DNA of 64,000 nucleotides from Alphaproteobacteria bacterium (GCA_024227565.1 JAAEUE010000008.1:1-64000), one strand, 5' to 3'. Shown: positions 35,465 to 44,704, counted from the first letter of the stretch. The notes: generated by a model not told the origin, from the sequence alone. Made by a program: numbers and translations.

Positions 35465-36361
35465 TCAGCGTTGCCGCACTTCAGGTGAGAGCAATTCGCT
35501 GACCAGACGGTCGCCATGGCCGGCGTCGTTGGCCTGGGCGAACACCTGTTGCACTGCCTGCGCAAGCGGGCTTTTGCCGTCCAGCGTCTCTGCCATCTCA
35601 CAGAAGTAATTGACGTCCTTCAGGGCGCTCTTCACATCGAACACATAACCGCCGAAATCACCTTCAACGGCGTTGCCCACAATGCGGCGCAGGGCGCCTG
35701 AGTCGGCCGATCCGCAAATCACCACATCGTAGAGCTTTTGCCAGTCAATGTTGGCCTGATCGGCCTTGGAGAAGGTTTCGGTGATCAGGGCAATGAGGCC
35801 GGTGACCATGTAGTTGTTGAGCAGCTTGGCGGTGTTGCCGGCGCCCGGTGGACCAAAGTGATGAACCTGGGCGCAACAGGCATCAAGCAGGGGCCCCACG
35901 TTCTCGAACGTGGCTTCATCAGCCCCCACCAACGCCCCCAGTTCGCCCGCCGCGGCCTGTTTGACCCCGCCGGTCACGGGTGCCTCGGCAAAGGCAACGT
36001 CCAGGGCCGCCAATTGTGCGGCGACGTTTTGCGTTGAAACAGGGCTGGAGGTGCCCGTGTCGATCACCGTCATCCCGGCGGTCATGTGGGGGGCCAGTTC
36101 GTTCACAACCTGCTCAACTACGGCAGAGCTGCTGACGCACAGCATGATCACTTCGCTCTCGGCGGCCAATTGTGCCAAGGATGCTGCTTCATGGGCACCT
36201 CTGGCCACCAGATCATCAACCGGCTTGCGGTTCTTGTGGGCAATCACCGTAATCCGGTAGCCTGCGCGCAAGAGGCAGCTGGCCATGCCGTGGCCCATGA
36301 TCCCAACGCCAACAAACCCAACGCGTGGAAGGCCCGAATTCCCCGCTGGCAATGCTGTCAC
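35465..36361 (-). CDS. 3-hydroxyisobutyrate dehydrogenase family oxidoreductase
   Basis: A 298-residue beta-hydroxyacid dehydrogenase. The NAD(P) motif is RVGFVGVGIMGHGMASCLL, the substrate-binding signature reads AEAPVTGGVKQAAAGELG, and the catalytic lysine lies in GNTAKLLNNYM. It should oxidise a 3-hydroxy acid to its semialdehyde or reduce the reverse. The GTG at 36361 overlaps the SDR stop by 4 nt; a TTG at 36370 is also possible. The operon position points to a short oxidative route together with the SDR and the monooxygenase. Confidence 0.87.
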   Translation of the reverse strand: MTALPAGNSGLPRVGFVGVGIMGHGMASCLLRAGYRITVIAHKNRKPVDDLVARGAHEAASLAQLAAESEVIMLCVSSSAVVEQVVNELAPHMTAGMTVIDTGTSSPVSTQNVAAQLAALDVAFAEAPVTGGVKQAAAGELGALVGADEATFENVGPLLDACCAQVHHFGPPGAGNTAKLLNNYMVTGLIALITETFSKADQANIDWQKLYDVVICGSADSGALRRIVGNAVEGDFGGYVFDVKSALKDVNYFCEMAETLDGKSPLAQAVQQVFAQANDAGHGDRLVSELLSPEVRQR

Positions 36362-37098
36362 AGCGACCAACCTCCATCGATGATCTGTGTCGTGCCGGTG
36401 GTGAAGAGGCTATCGTCCGAGGCGAGATAAACCACCAGGGCGGCGATTTCCTCTGCTGAAGCTAGGCGCCCCATGGGTTGGCGGTCAATGAACGCCTTGC
36501 GGGCCTTGTCATAGTCGCCTTGCGCCTTGATGCGCTCGTCCAATGAGGGGGTCTCCACTGTGCCCGGGCAAATGCAGTTGCACCTAATGCCTTGTGTCAC
36601 ATGGTCAGCGGCCACGGCTTTGGTCAGCCCGATCACCGCGCCTTTGGTGGCCCCGTAGATGGCCCGGTTGGGGGCACCTTTGATGCTGCCGGCCACCGAG
36701 GCCATGTTGATGATGGAGCCGCCGCCATTGTCCAGCATGGCGGGCAGAAACGCCTTCATGACGCGAAAGTGGGCTTTGACGTTCAGATTGAAGGAAAAGT
36801 CGAAATCATCATCTGTTGCGTCCAGGACGGTGCCGTGGTGCACAAAACCGGAGCAGTTGAACAGAATATCCGGCGCGCCGACGCGCTCAGCAGCAGCCTG
36901 AATGGCGGCCGGATCGAGCGCATCCAGCTTGAACGTGGTGATGTTGTCCGATGCGGCCGCCAGCGTCTCAAGGGCTGCCTCGTCGATATCGGTGGCCGTA
37001 ACCTTTGCGCCTTCTTGTGCCATCGCGAGGGCTGTGGCCCGGCCGATGCCGGCGGCTGCTGAGGTTACGAACGCACTTTTTCCCGTCAATCTTCCCAT
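36358..37098 (-). CDS. SDR family oxidoreductase, BDH2/DHRS6-like
   Basis: A 246-residue short-chain dehydrogenase with TSAAAGIGR as the cofactor loop, FNCSGFVHHGTVLD, the catalytic Ser in NMASVAGS and YGATK as the Tyr-x3-Lys pair. Several long segments (FVHHGTVLD, QGIRCNCICPGTVETPSL, IIDGGWSL) closely resemble the animal DHRS6/BDH2 enzyme and its bacterial relatives, which act on 3-hydroxybutyrate-like or sugar-acid substrates. It opens the three-gene operon. The start at 37098 gives MGRLTGKSAFVT, the family's usual N-terminus. Confidence 0.88.
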   Translation of the reverse strand: MGRLTGKSAFVTSAAAGIGRATALAMAQEGAKVTATDIDEAALETLAAASDNITTFKLDALDPAAIQAAAERVGAPDILFNCSGFVHHGTVLDATDDDFDFSFNLNVKAHFRVMKAFLPAMLDNGGGSIINMASVAGSIKGAPNRAIYGATKGAVIGLTKAVAADHVTQGIRCNCICPGTVETPSLDERIKAQGDYDKARKAFIDRQPMGRLASAEEIAALVVYLASDDSLFTTGTTQIIDGGWSL

Positions 37099-37259
37099 CT
37101 GGTCTGCTCTCCTGATAAACGCCTGTTTCCCGGCGACCATAGCCGCTCTCACAACGGCTGCCATCCCTGGGGGTCTGCTTTTGCGCCCCTTTTTGTTTTG
37201 GGGCCTGTGTCCCAAGAAGCTATATCCAGGTTGGGGGCAGGCATCAATCGGGTCAGCAC

Positions 37260-37559
37260 ATGCTGTTAAAATTTTTATCTTCTGCAGTGTCCGGCCTGTT
37301 CCTGGTGCTCATCAGGATCTATCAGCTCACGTTATCTTCTGTGATGGGGCGCCGCTGCCGCTATCTGCCGACATGTTCTGAATATGCAAGCGATGCGATC
37401 AAGCGCCACGGCCCCTGGGCCGGTTTCTGGCTGGCGTTGGGGCGCGTCGCAAGTTGTCATCCCTGGGGTGGGCATGGCTATGACGGGGTGCCCGAAAACC
37501 TGCCACCCCGGATTTGGATGTTCTGGCGCCAGCGCCACGGGGATCAAAACCAGGACTAA
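37260..37559 (+). CDS. yidD: Membrane protein insertion efficiency factor YidD
   Basis: A 99-residue YidD with the conserved cysteine-rich core CRYLPTCSEYASDAIKRHG and the later RVASCHPWGGHGYDGVP. The N-terminus has one amphipathic/hydrophobic helix that lies on the inner membrane. It assists the YidC insertase. It usually sits beside rnpA/yidC, but here it stands alone. Its stop overlaps the stop of a small minus-strand gene. Confidence 0.93.
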   Translation: MLLKFLSSAVSGLFLVLIRIYQLTLSSVMGRRCRYLPTCSEYASDAIKRHGPWAGFWLALGRVASCHPWGGHGYDGVPENLPPRIWMFWRQRHGDQNQD

Positions 37560-37720
37560 TTCAGCTGAACCGAATCGCCCGGCTTGAGGTCGATTTTGGC
37601 CGCCGTGCCGCGCGGCATTTCCGCAGCTTTGGAAACGGCAGGCTGGCAAAAGGCGATGAGCGCAAGAAACAGGATGGTGAACACACCAGCCAGGGGCGCG
37701 GCCAGATACTTTGTCCTCAA
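37556..37720 (-). CDS. Small exported protein, 54 residues (unrecognised)
   Basis: A short open frame beginning with TTG two bases past the hlyU stop, and ending in a TAG that overlaps the yidD stop on the other strand. The product has a signal-like hydrophobic stretch (LAGVFTILFLALIAFCQPA), a likely cleavage after VSKA, and a 22-residue mature tail, EMPRGTAAKIDLKPGDSVQL, plus a final Asn. I recognise no family. Placement directly after hlyU and the clear export signal support coding; the lack of a strong ribosome site weakens it. Confidence 0.5.
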   Translation of the reverse strand: MRTKYLAAPLAGVFTILFLALIAFCQPAVSKAAEMPRGTAAKIDLKPGDSVQLN

Positions 37721-37722
37721 CG

Positions 37723-38037
37723 CTAGGCCCGACCTGTAGGTTCCCCATCGGCGAACAGGCGGGCGCCTTGTTCGTCAATGATCTGTTTGGCTTTGCGCAC
37801 CGAGTACTCAATCGCTTCGTCGTGCGATGGAAAGGTGTCAGCCCTGAGGAACTTCCGCTCCAGCGGACCGTCATCAGATTGTTTGATGATGAAACCGGCC
37901 AGGCGCCACTGGTCACCGGCCTCTTCAGGCGCGGCCTGGATCACCAGATCATTATAGGAAACCGGATCGCTGCGCTTGGGTCCGCTTGTGCCTTTGCCGG
38001 AGGAGCCACCGAAGAGCTTTGAGAGAAAAGATGCCAT
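37723..38037 (-). CDS. HlyU family protein
   Basis: A 104-residue protein of the alphaproteobacterial HlyU family (named after the Vibrio regulator, but a different short domain). Typical sequences are QAAPEEAGDQWRLAGFIIK and RADTFPSHDEAIEYSVRKAK followed by QIIDEQGARLF. The N-terminus is a Gly/Ser/Lys-rich linker. Actual function is not established for this small form. The 54-residue exported protein gene follows after 2 nt. Confidence 0.82.
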   Translation of the reverse strand: MASFLSKLFGGSSGKGTSGPKRSDPVSYNDLVIQAAPEEAGDQWRLAGFIIKQSDDGPLERKFLRADTFPSHDEAIEYSVRKAKQIIDEQGARLFADGEPTGRA

Positions 38038-38165
38038 TTGGGTAGTCTACCATTTTATCCAACGTGAGCAATGGCTGGCGTCTGGCCATTGCTCAACAAA
38101 GTATAGAAAAATTTCATTTCTTTTGAAGTACAGTATCGCCAAGCGCGTTGGGGAAGGGCGTGCCA

Positions 38166-38555
38166 ATGGTGGTGCCTGAGATGATGACGATACAAAACTA
38201 CGAAGACCGACGTAACGCCCCCCGCCAAGAATGCGACGTTGCAGCGATTATATCTGACAGGGAAGGTCAGGTGCTTGCAGCCTGCAGGATCAAGGATATT
38301 TCCGACACTGGCGCGCGGATCAAGCTTAATGCCCCAATAGAATTGCCGCCGGAATTCATCATTGTGGATTCCGACAGCTCCATAAGGTGCATTTGCGAGA
38401 CCAGATGGCGGATCGACAACCAAATGGGATTGCAATTCCGCAAAGCCTTCTCGGTTGAGCAAGTGACAAGCTTCGGGGCTCAGCCCAGTCTTGCAGCCTC
38501 CGAGCCCAAGCAAATCAAGTCAAAAGTCTTGAAGCGGCCGATCGTCGTAGGATAA
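38166..38555 (+). CDS. PilZ domain protein
   Basis: A 129-residue protein with one PilZ domain: the RxxxR pair in RRNAPR near residue 16, and DISDTGARI about 35 residues later. The C-terminal ~30 residues are a Ser/Lys-rich tail. The ATG at 38166 is chosen, with GGGAAGG some 10 nt upstream; a TTG at 38148 is the longer option. It resembles the PilZ protein at 112 in design and could likewise respond to cyclic di-GMP. Confidence 0.8.
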   Translation: MVVPEMMTIQNYEDRRNAPRQECDVAAIISDREGQVLAACRIKDISDTGARIKLNAPIELPPEFIIVDSDSSIRCICETRWRIDNQMGLQFRKAFSVEQVTSFGAQPSLAASEPKQIKSKVLKRPIVVG

Positions 38556-38631
38556 GGCGGTGGGACCGTGCGTCCGTCTGGCGTAATGTTGGCGAGCTGG
38601 CGACTGGCCAGATAGCGCGCGCGTTGGACCT

Positions 38632-39531
38632 TTGATTGTGCCTTCCAGGTTTATTCCCTTAACGGTGGTTTTGTTGTGCGCCGCATTGTGGGGTCTGTTT
38701 TGGATCCCTTTGCGGGCCTTCGAAGCCCGCGGGCTGGGCCCCGCTTGGGCAACACTTGCGCAATTCATTCTGCCGCTGGCGCTGCTTCTTCCCTTTGCGC
38801 TTTGGAGAAAAACCCAGCATCAAGCGAGCGGGGTTGCTCAGGTCACCAGCGGCTTGCTGGTGGGGGCCGCCTTTGTTCTCTACTACCAAAGCCTGCTGCT
38901 TACTGAGGTGGTACGTGCGCTCTTGCTTTTTTACATCACGCCCATTTGGGGAACCGTGTTGGAGGCTGTTTTCCTGCGGCGGAAGATCAGCAGATTTCGC
39001 ATTGCCGCCCTGGTTTGCGGCGTGTCCGGTCTGCTGGTTGTTCTCACCAGCAAGGGTGGGATCCCGGTTCCACGGAATGCAGGAGACTATATGGCACTTC
39101 TGTCGGGTTTTGTGTTCGCGGTGGGGGCGTTGCGCATCCGGGCCATGCCACAGATGGATGTGTTTGAGCATGTTTTCTCGTTTTTTCTTTATGGCAGCCT
39201 GTTCGCCTTTGCCATGTCCCTGTTGCCCCTTTCAGAACTGGGCTCTGCGCCGAGTTGGTCTGTGGCGGCGCCTCTTATGCCCTGGTTGCTGGCCGTGGCT
39301 GGGCTGTTTCTCATTCCGGTCATGTGGGGGCTGTTGTGGGGCGCAAAACATGTGGACCCCGGCCGGTTGGGAATTTTGTTCCAAATGGAAGCCGTGGTGG
39401 GGATTGGAAGCGCAGCGGTGCTGGCCAATGAGCCCTTCGGTTGGGCCGAAATGGCGGCAACCGGCCTGATTGTGGGCGCCAGTGTGCTGGACGTGTTTGG
39501 CAGCACTGCCGAGGAGAGTGCCGTCATGTGA
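38632..39531 (+). CDS. EamA/DMT family transporter
   Basis: A 299-residue integral membrane protein with about ten helices in two EamA repeats. VVLLCAALWGLFWIPLRAFE opens repeat one, and SLLLTEVVRALLLFYITPIW lies at its end. Repeat two ends in EPFGWAEMAATGLIVGASVL. The start is TTG at 38632 or GTG at 38638. Substrate unknown. Confidence 0.83.
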   Translation: MIVPSRFIPLTVVLLCAALWGLFWIPLRAFEARGLGPAWATLAQFILPLALLLPFALWRKTQHQASGVAQVTSGLLVGAAFVLYYQSLLLTEVVRALLLFYITPIWGTVLEAVFLRRKISRFRIAALVCGVSGLLVVLTSKGGIPVPRNAGDYMALLSGFVFAVGALRIRAMPQMDVFEHVFSFFLYGSLFAFAMSLLPLSELGSAPSWSVAAPLMPWLLAVAGLFLIPVMWGLLWGAKHVDPGRLGILFQMEAVVGIGSAAVLANEPFGWAEMAATGLIVGASVLDVFGSTAEESAVM

Positions 39532-39629
39532 TCCGCGGCAATAATTTTGACTCTTGAGCCGCAACGTCTAATCTTCTCTCAATCCATCACGAGTGCCCAC
39601 CCAAAATCAACAAACCGGAGACGTCGCAA

Positions 39630-40328
39630 ATGGCGAATGAAACCCTGGACAAACTGGTGCAGATCAGCACCGCAACGATCACCATGCAGCTGCTGAAGCG
39701 AGGGATCCGGCGGTGTTACATCGAAGGTGCAACGCCGCTCACGGGCGGTTATGAGCGGGTTGCAGGACCAGCCTTCACCATTCGGTTTGTGCCTATGCGC
39801 GAGGATGTGTCCACGCCGGCAAGCTATGCCGGGTCCAACACCCTGCGCGAGGCCATTGATGCCACGCCGGACGGCGCCATAATGGTGGCCGATGCCCGCG
39901 GTGAGGGCAGCTGCGGAACGTTGGGCGATATTCTTGCGGCTCGTCTCGTGACGAAAGGCGCCAAGGCCTTCGTTTCAGATGGCGCAGTACGCGACGCCAA
40001 GGACATCATTCCAACTGGCCTTCATATCTATAGCCGCGGCACCGTTGCGCCGCCCTCTATCGGCGCTCTGCACTTTGCCGGCTACGGTGACACTATCGGG
40101 TGCGGAGGGGTGATGGTTGTGCCTGGCGATATTATCGTTTGTGACGGGGACGGTGCTGTCTGTATTCCAGCAGCATTGGCGGGCGGAGTTGCAACCGATG
40201 GCATTGAACAGGAATTGTTTGAGACGTTCGTTCAGCAACGCGTCTCTGAGGGCGCACCGGTAACGGGGCTCTACCCCCCAAATGAAGACACAACCAAAGC
40301 GTTTGAGGAATGGCGGGCTGGGCGATAG
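39630..40328 (+). CDS. RraA family protein/HMG aldolase-like
   Basis: A 232-residue RraA-fold protein. The motif GSCGTLGDILAARLVTKGAK and the following FVSDGAVRDAKDI match the 4-hydroxy-4-methyl-2-oxoglutarate aldolase/RraA group, where Arg and Asp residues of this loop bind the oxoacid and metal. It therefore more likely cleaves a 4-hydroxy-2-oxo acid than inhibits RNase E. It is the first of three same-strand genes (RraA, rhodanese, GST) with short gaps. Confidence 0.85.
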   Translation: MANETLDKLVQISTATITMQLLKRGIRRCYIEGATPLTGGYERVAGPAFTIRFVPMREDVSTPASYAGSNTLREAIDATPDGAIMVADARGEGSCGTLGDILAARLVTKGAKAFVSDGAVRDAKDIIPTGLHIYSRGTVAPPSIGALHFAGYGDTIGCGGVMVVPGDIIVCDGDGAVCIPAALAGGVATDGIEQELFETFVQQRVSEGAPVTGLYPPNEDTTKAFEEWRAGR

Positions 40329-40379
40329 AAGAACTTAGCGCGAAAACGAAACAAGATTTTCGATCAAAGGGAACCAAAA

Positions 40380-40775
40380 ATGAAACAAGAAATATCAATT
40401 GGTTACAAAGAATTATGCGAACAAGCTAATAATGAAGTTAAAACTATCTCCACGGGCGATGCGATAAGTGCACATACAGATGGCAGGGCTGTTCTGGTGG
40501 ATATCCGCGATGTTCGCGAGTTGAAGCGCGATGGCAAAATTCCTGGTGCCTTTCACGCCCCACGTGGCATGCTGGAATTTTGGATCGATCCAAACAGCCC
40601 ATACCATAAGGATGTTTTTGCAGGCGACGGGCCTTTCATGTTCATGTGTGCTGGCGGCATGCGTTCTCTTTTGGCCACCAAGACCGCCCAAGACATGGGG
40701 TTGAAGCCAGTGATGAACCTCGAAGGCGGATTTGGCGCCTGGAAGAAGGCTGACGGCCCGGTGGAGCCAGAATGA
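40380..40775 (+). CDS. Rhodanese-like domain protein
   Basis: A 131-residue single-domain rhodanese with VLVDIRDVRELKRDGKIPGA and the active-site loop CAGGMR at Cys90, followed by NLEGGFGAWKKA. It should carry a persulfide for sulfur transfer in the cytosol. Its stop overlaps the ATG of the following GST by 4 nt, so the pair is translationally coupled. Confidence 0.88.
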   Translation: MKQEISIGYKELCEQANNEVKTISTGDAISAHTDGRAVLVDIRDVRELKRDGKIPGAFHAPRGMLEFWIDPNSPYHKDVFAGDGPFMFMCAGGMRSLLATKTAQDMGLKPVMNLEGGFGAWKKADGPVEPE

Positions 40776-41428
40776 GCACTGGAGCAGAGTTGCATCTGAT
40801 CATCGCCAACAAAAACTATTCGTCCTGGTCGTTCCGTCCGTGGTTGTCCATGAAGGCCGCCGGGATTGAGTTCCGCGAAACCGTGGCGCCATTCGATGAA
40901 CCCAATCACAACCAGCATTTTCTTGAGTTCTCACCGTCCAAGAAGGTGCCGGTTCTGCAGCATGGCGATCTGACCTTGTGGGAGTCGTTGGCGATCATGG
41001 AATATGTCGCCGACCTGCATCCGGACTGCAGACTATGGCCGGCCGATGTGGCGCAGCGCGGGATGGCGAGGGCGGTGTCTCACGAGATGCATGGCGGCTT
41101 TGGGGCGCTCCGCGCAGAATGTCCCATGAACATGCGGCGCAAGATTGCACCGATGGCGGTTTCAGAGGGTGTTCGCGCTGACGTTTCAAGGATCGAGACC
41201 ATTTGGGCTGAGTGCCTGGAGGCGTCAGGCGGCCCATTTCTGTTCGGCGAATTCTCCAACGCCGATGCGATGTATGCGCCGGTGGTCAACCGCTTCGAGA
41301 TTTATGAACTCAGTTCCGCCGGTCACGTTGAGGCCTACGCTCGAACCATGAAAAGCCTTCCAGCATGGCGGGAATGGGCGGAGGCATCCAAGGCTGAACC
41401 GTGGACGGTGGAAGAAGAAGAGGTCTAG
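40772..41428 (+). CDS. Glutathione S-transferase family protein
   Basis: A 218-residue GST. The N-terminal domain has IIANKNYSSWSFRPWLSMKA, with the serine-rich loop in the glutathione site, then KKVPVLQHGDLTLWESLAI with the cis-proline. The C-terminal helical domain ends near EWAEASKAEPWTVEE. It follows the rhodanese gene by overlap, suggesting linked sulfur or glutathione chemistry. Its stop overlaps the convergent alpha/beta-hydrolase stop by 4 nt. Confidence 0.87.
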   Translation: MSTGAELHLIIANKNYSSWSFRPWLSMKAAGIEFRETVAPFDEPNHNQHFLEFSPSKKVPVLQHGDLTLWESLAIMEYVADLHPDCRLWPADVAQRGMARAVSHEMHGGFGALRAECPMNMRRKIAPMAVSEGVRADVSRIETIWAECLEASGGPFLFGEFSNADAMYAPVVNRFEIYELSSAGHVEAYARTMKSLPAWREWAEASKAEPWTVEEEEV

Positions 41429-42393
41429 GCGTGATCTTCGTGCGTGCCAAAGCGCAGCAGAAACTCGTCTATGGCCGCTTCGCTCTCAGGCTCGTCGAGA
41501 AAAGGCACGTGACCGCGATCCGGTATGACTTGCGACAATAGGTCGGGCTTCACATCACGCATCTGATCAACGGTCTCATCGGTCAACAGGTCAGAGTGTT
41601 CTCCTCTGAGCACCAGTGCCGGATTGCGGCTTAGCGCTTTAAACTGGGGCCAAAGATTGACCAGCCGACCCTCCATGATGTCCTCATGTGAAGGGAACGT
41701 TTTGGTCAGGTTGGGATCATAGTCTGCCATCGGCAATCCATTCACGCTACAGTATGTGCGCTTGGCCCATGCCATCCATTGCGCGTCAGTCAAGTTTTCA
41801 AAGCCCTTGTTGGTCTGACTCAGCATGTCCGCTGCATCTTCCCAGGACTTTGGCTCGGGGATCTGTCCGATGTATCCCTTAAGCCTGAGCAATCCGCGTG
41901 GCTCGATCTCCGGTCCCACATCGTTCAGAATAACCCCATGCAGAACGGTAGGGCTGAGCGCGGCCATCAACATGGCGATCAACCCGCCGCGTGAGGTGCC
42001 CAGAACGATCACCCGGTGAACCCCGAGCACGGTCAACAATGTCACCGCATCCTTCATTTCCTCAAGCGGGGAATAGGTGTTCCACTTTTTCGTGTGCTCA
42101 GAACGCCCGCGGCCCCGGTAGTCCATCGCAATGACCCGGCGTCTCGGAGCGTGCTTGGCTGCAAAGTCATGAAAGTCTTTTGAATTGCGTGTGAGGCCAG
42201 CAAGGCAGAGGATGGGAACCTCTGCGCCGCCGCCCACCTTGGGATAGTCGCGTGCGTAGAGCCGCAGGCCATCCTGGCTGGTAAAGTGCACATCATGCCA
42301 GATGGATTTGTGAACGGCCGGGTTATCTGGCCCGATGTCGAACCCATCAGATGCCGGATTTGTCTCTTCGGCCAATGCTTCAGATTGTGTCAT
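41425..42393 (-). CDS. Alpha/beta hydrolase
   Basis: A 322-residue alpha/beta-hydrolase with the oxyanion loop CLAGLTRNSKDF, the acid-rich strand AMDYRGRGRSE, the nucleophile elbow GTSRGG and a C-terminal His in DRGHVPFLDEP. The N-terminal ~25 residues are a hydrophilic extension. It probably hydrolyses an ester or lactone. Its ATG lies immediately after the TGA of the lytic transglycosylase gene, so the two are one transcript. Confidence 0.85.
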   Translation of the reverse strand: MTQSEALAEETNPASDGFDIGPDNPAVHKSIWHDVHFTSQDGLRLYARDYPKVGGGAEVPILCLAGLTRNSKDFHDFAAKHAPRRRVIAMDYRGRGRSEHTKKWNTYSPLEEMKDAVTLLTVLGVHRVIVLGTSRGGLIAMLMAALSPTVLHGVILNDVGPEIEPRGLLRLKGYIGQIPEPKSWEDAADMLSQTNKGFENLTDAQWMAWAKRTYCSVNGLPMADYDPNLTKTFPSHEDIMEGRLVNLWPQFKALSRNPALVLRGEHSDLLTDETVDQMRDVKPDLLSQVIPDRGHVPFLDEPESEAAIDEFLLRFGTHEDHA

Positions 42394-44634
42394 TCAGTCA
42401 GGTCGCACGCATTTTGCGCCTATACGCAATCCTTTGATTTTCTCGTCACAGGAATCCGCACCGGCCGTCTTCACAGGAACCATTCGTCCGCGGTCCAGGT
42501 CATCGGCCAGTGACAGTTCAACATGGGGTTCCAGCAACCGGCGATAGATCTGGACGTTCCGCATCACCTGTTTGACATAGTTGCGGGTTTCCGTAAACGG
42601 GATTAGCTCGATCCAATCAACCGGCGAGATCTGGCCCTTGCGCGGATCGCCCACAGTTTTGTTCCAGGTCTTCACCCGGCTGCCCCCGGCATTATAGCCC
42701 GCAGCCGCCATGATGTAGGAGCCTTTCCACTCATTCACCAGCGCGTAGAGGAAGGCAGAACCCAGTTGCACGTTCAGTTTTGGTTTGGACGTGAGTTGGC
42801 CGGTATTGCACTTGATGGCATGGATGCGGCAGAGCCATTTCCCGGTTGCCGGCATGATCTGCATAAAGCCCCGGGCGCCGGCATGGCTCACCGCGGTTGC
42901 ATCAAACTCGCTCTCCTGGCGCGCAATCCCGAGCACCAACGCGCGCTCTGGTTCGCCCTTCGAGATATGCTTGTAGTCCGGCAACGGATCGGACGGGAAC
43001 GATGGCATGCCCACCTGCAGGCCCGCCCATGCACCCCAACGCGCCGTTTTCATGGCCAGTGGCAGTCCGCCAATGGTTTTGACAGCCTGCATCATGGCCG
43101 CGAGCTCATTCGGCGTTCTTGCCGTTCTGGCCAGGGACAAGGCAAACTGCATCACTTGGCGGTCTGCCTCAGCATCGACGAGCAGCTGCAATGCTCTCAA
43201 CCGGCCTGAGGCATGCGTGTTCAGCACCGCACGAACCGAGCTGGAAGCTGAGGGCGGCACTTGCGTGCCGCTGACGAACCCACCAGCCTTTGCAGCGCCC
43301 AGCAACCCGTAGAATGTGAAGGCATAGCTGGCAGCATGCTGATATTGTTCGGCGGCCTCGTCGTGCTTTCCGCTTCTCTCAAGAGCGCGAGCGAGCCAAT
43401 AGTGCCCGCGTGATTTGTCCGGATCGCGGATGGCTTTTTCCGCAGAATGCTTGAAGTGTTTGATCGCCTTCTTGGTGTTTTTCAAATTACGGAAGGCGAT
43501 CCACCCAGCCATCCATTCGCCGTCTGTGAGAAACTTGCCCCCTACCAACCCGTGATTGGCCGCCAGTTCATAGGCCGTATTGTGGTCAATAGCTGGCTTC
43601 TTGGACGAAAGGGCGCGATGAATGATCTCGCGGCGCTGGCGCCACCAGGTTTCGGCACTGGGGAGATGTTTGTGGCCAAGGCTGGCGCGCAACATGGCAT
43701 TGGCAGCCGCTTTCACCTTGGAAGGCTGGTAGCGCGTAACGGTACGCCGCTTCTTGCGCTTTCCCTTCCCCCTCAAAATGACAACCTTTCTGCGCGCCTG
43801 GCGTAAATGATAGCGCATCAAGGTGTATTGCAGAGCTGGTTGATACCGGTATTTCAGAGGCAAGGCGGCCTTGGCCGCAAGCGCATCTTTTGCCTGCGTT
43901 AAAAGTTTGTGGGCCGTCTTAGCAATCTGTGGGAAGGGATCGCCCATCGCTGCTGCGGCCTTTCGCGCCTTTGTGGTTTCATGCGAAATGATCAGCTTTG
44001 ACAGCCTCGCGAACTTGTCTTCGTCGGTGATCCAGTTTGGGAATGTTTTTACGATTTTCTCGCCGAACTGTGTGCCGCGTGCATGGTTGCGGTAACTTGA
44101 CCGGACCAGTTCTTTTGCGCGCTCAGGGTCCTGTTTCTGCAGTGCAGTGGCGTGCAGAAAATGGCCAACGGCTGTAACTGGCGGATATTTTTTGAAATAC
44201 CATTTTAGTTCGGCCGCTGCCGCGCCTTGTGCATACATGTAGCGCTCAAGTCTGGAGCGGATCAGTTCTTGCCGCGGCCAGTCCGGGTTGTCTTTAAGGA
44301 AACGTTGGATAAACGGCACAAAGCCGGTGCTCTTTGGCCCGACAATCCACAGCCAGTCGATCAATGTGCGTGCGGCCGGGTCGTCAAGCTCAGATTTGAT
44401 GTCTTGCGCTTGTTCATGCTTGCCGGCGAGCGCAAGCTTCACCGCTTTCACGGCCCGGGCGTGTTGTGACCAATTGGCCGAACGGTAGATAATGGCGCGT
44501 GGATGCCGGTCAAACACGTGTGTGGAAAGCAGTTCGCTTTTCAGGACGATCTTGCCTGCGAACGCGTGATGTGTCGCTGGCCCGCCATGAAGCGCGCAGG
44601 CGGCAATCAGAATTATGATGATCCAACGTTGCAT
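42394..44634 (-). CDS. Soluble lytic murein transglycosylase (Slt70-like)
   Basis: A 746-residue periplasmic enzyme with a signal peptide (WIIIILIAACALHGG) and a long alpha-helical superhelix. A C-terminal SLT domain contains the catalytic Glu in GIARQESEFDATAVSHAGAR, then GFMQIMPATG, AAAGYNAG and FTETRNYVKQVMRN. It cuts peptidoglycan glycan strands with 1,6-anhydro formation. The gene is divergent from dapA across a 280-bp region, an arrangement common in Rhizobiales. Confidence 0.92.
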   Translation of the reverse strand: MQRWIIIILIAACALHGGPATHHAFAGKIVLKSELLSTHVFDRHPRAIIYRSANWSQHARAVKAVKLALAGKHEQAQDIKSELDDPAARTLIDWLWIVGPKSTGFVPFIQRFLKDNPDWPRQELIRSRLERYMYAQGAAAAELKWYFKKYPPVTAVGHFLHATALQKQDPERAKELVRSSYRNHARGTQFGEKIVKTFPNWITDEDKFARLSKLIISHETTKARKAAAAMGDPFPQIAKTAHKLLTQAKDALAAKAALPLKYRYQPALQYTLMRYHLRQARRKVVILRGKGKRKKRRTVTRYQPSKVKAAANAMLRASLGHKHLPSAETWWRQRREIIHRALSSKKPAIDHNTAYELAANHGLVGGKFLTDGEWMAGWIAFRNLKNTKKAIKHFKHSAEKAIRDPDKSRGHYWLARALERSGKHDEAAEQYQHAASYAFTFYGLLGAAKAGGFVSGTQVPPSASSSVRAVLNTHASGRLRALQLLVDAEADRQVMQFALSLARTARTPNELAAMMQAVKTIGGLPLAMKTARWGAWAGLQVGMPSFPSDPLPDYKHISKGEPERALVLGIARQESEFDATAVSHAGARGFMQIMPATGKWLCRIHAIKCNTGQLTSKPKLNVQLGSAFLYALVNEWKGSYIMAAAGYNAGGSRVKTWNKTVGDPRKGQISPVDWIELIPFTETRNYVKQVMRNVQIYRRLLEPHVELSLADDLDRGRMVPVKTAGADSCDEKIKGLRIGAKCVRPD

Positions 44635-44704
44635 GTCGTCGTCTCAGCCAACCTTCCATGGGCTTAAGCTAATGCGGAATTTGAGTTGCGTCCAACTTAC
44701 AAAA

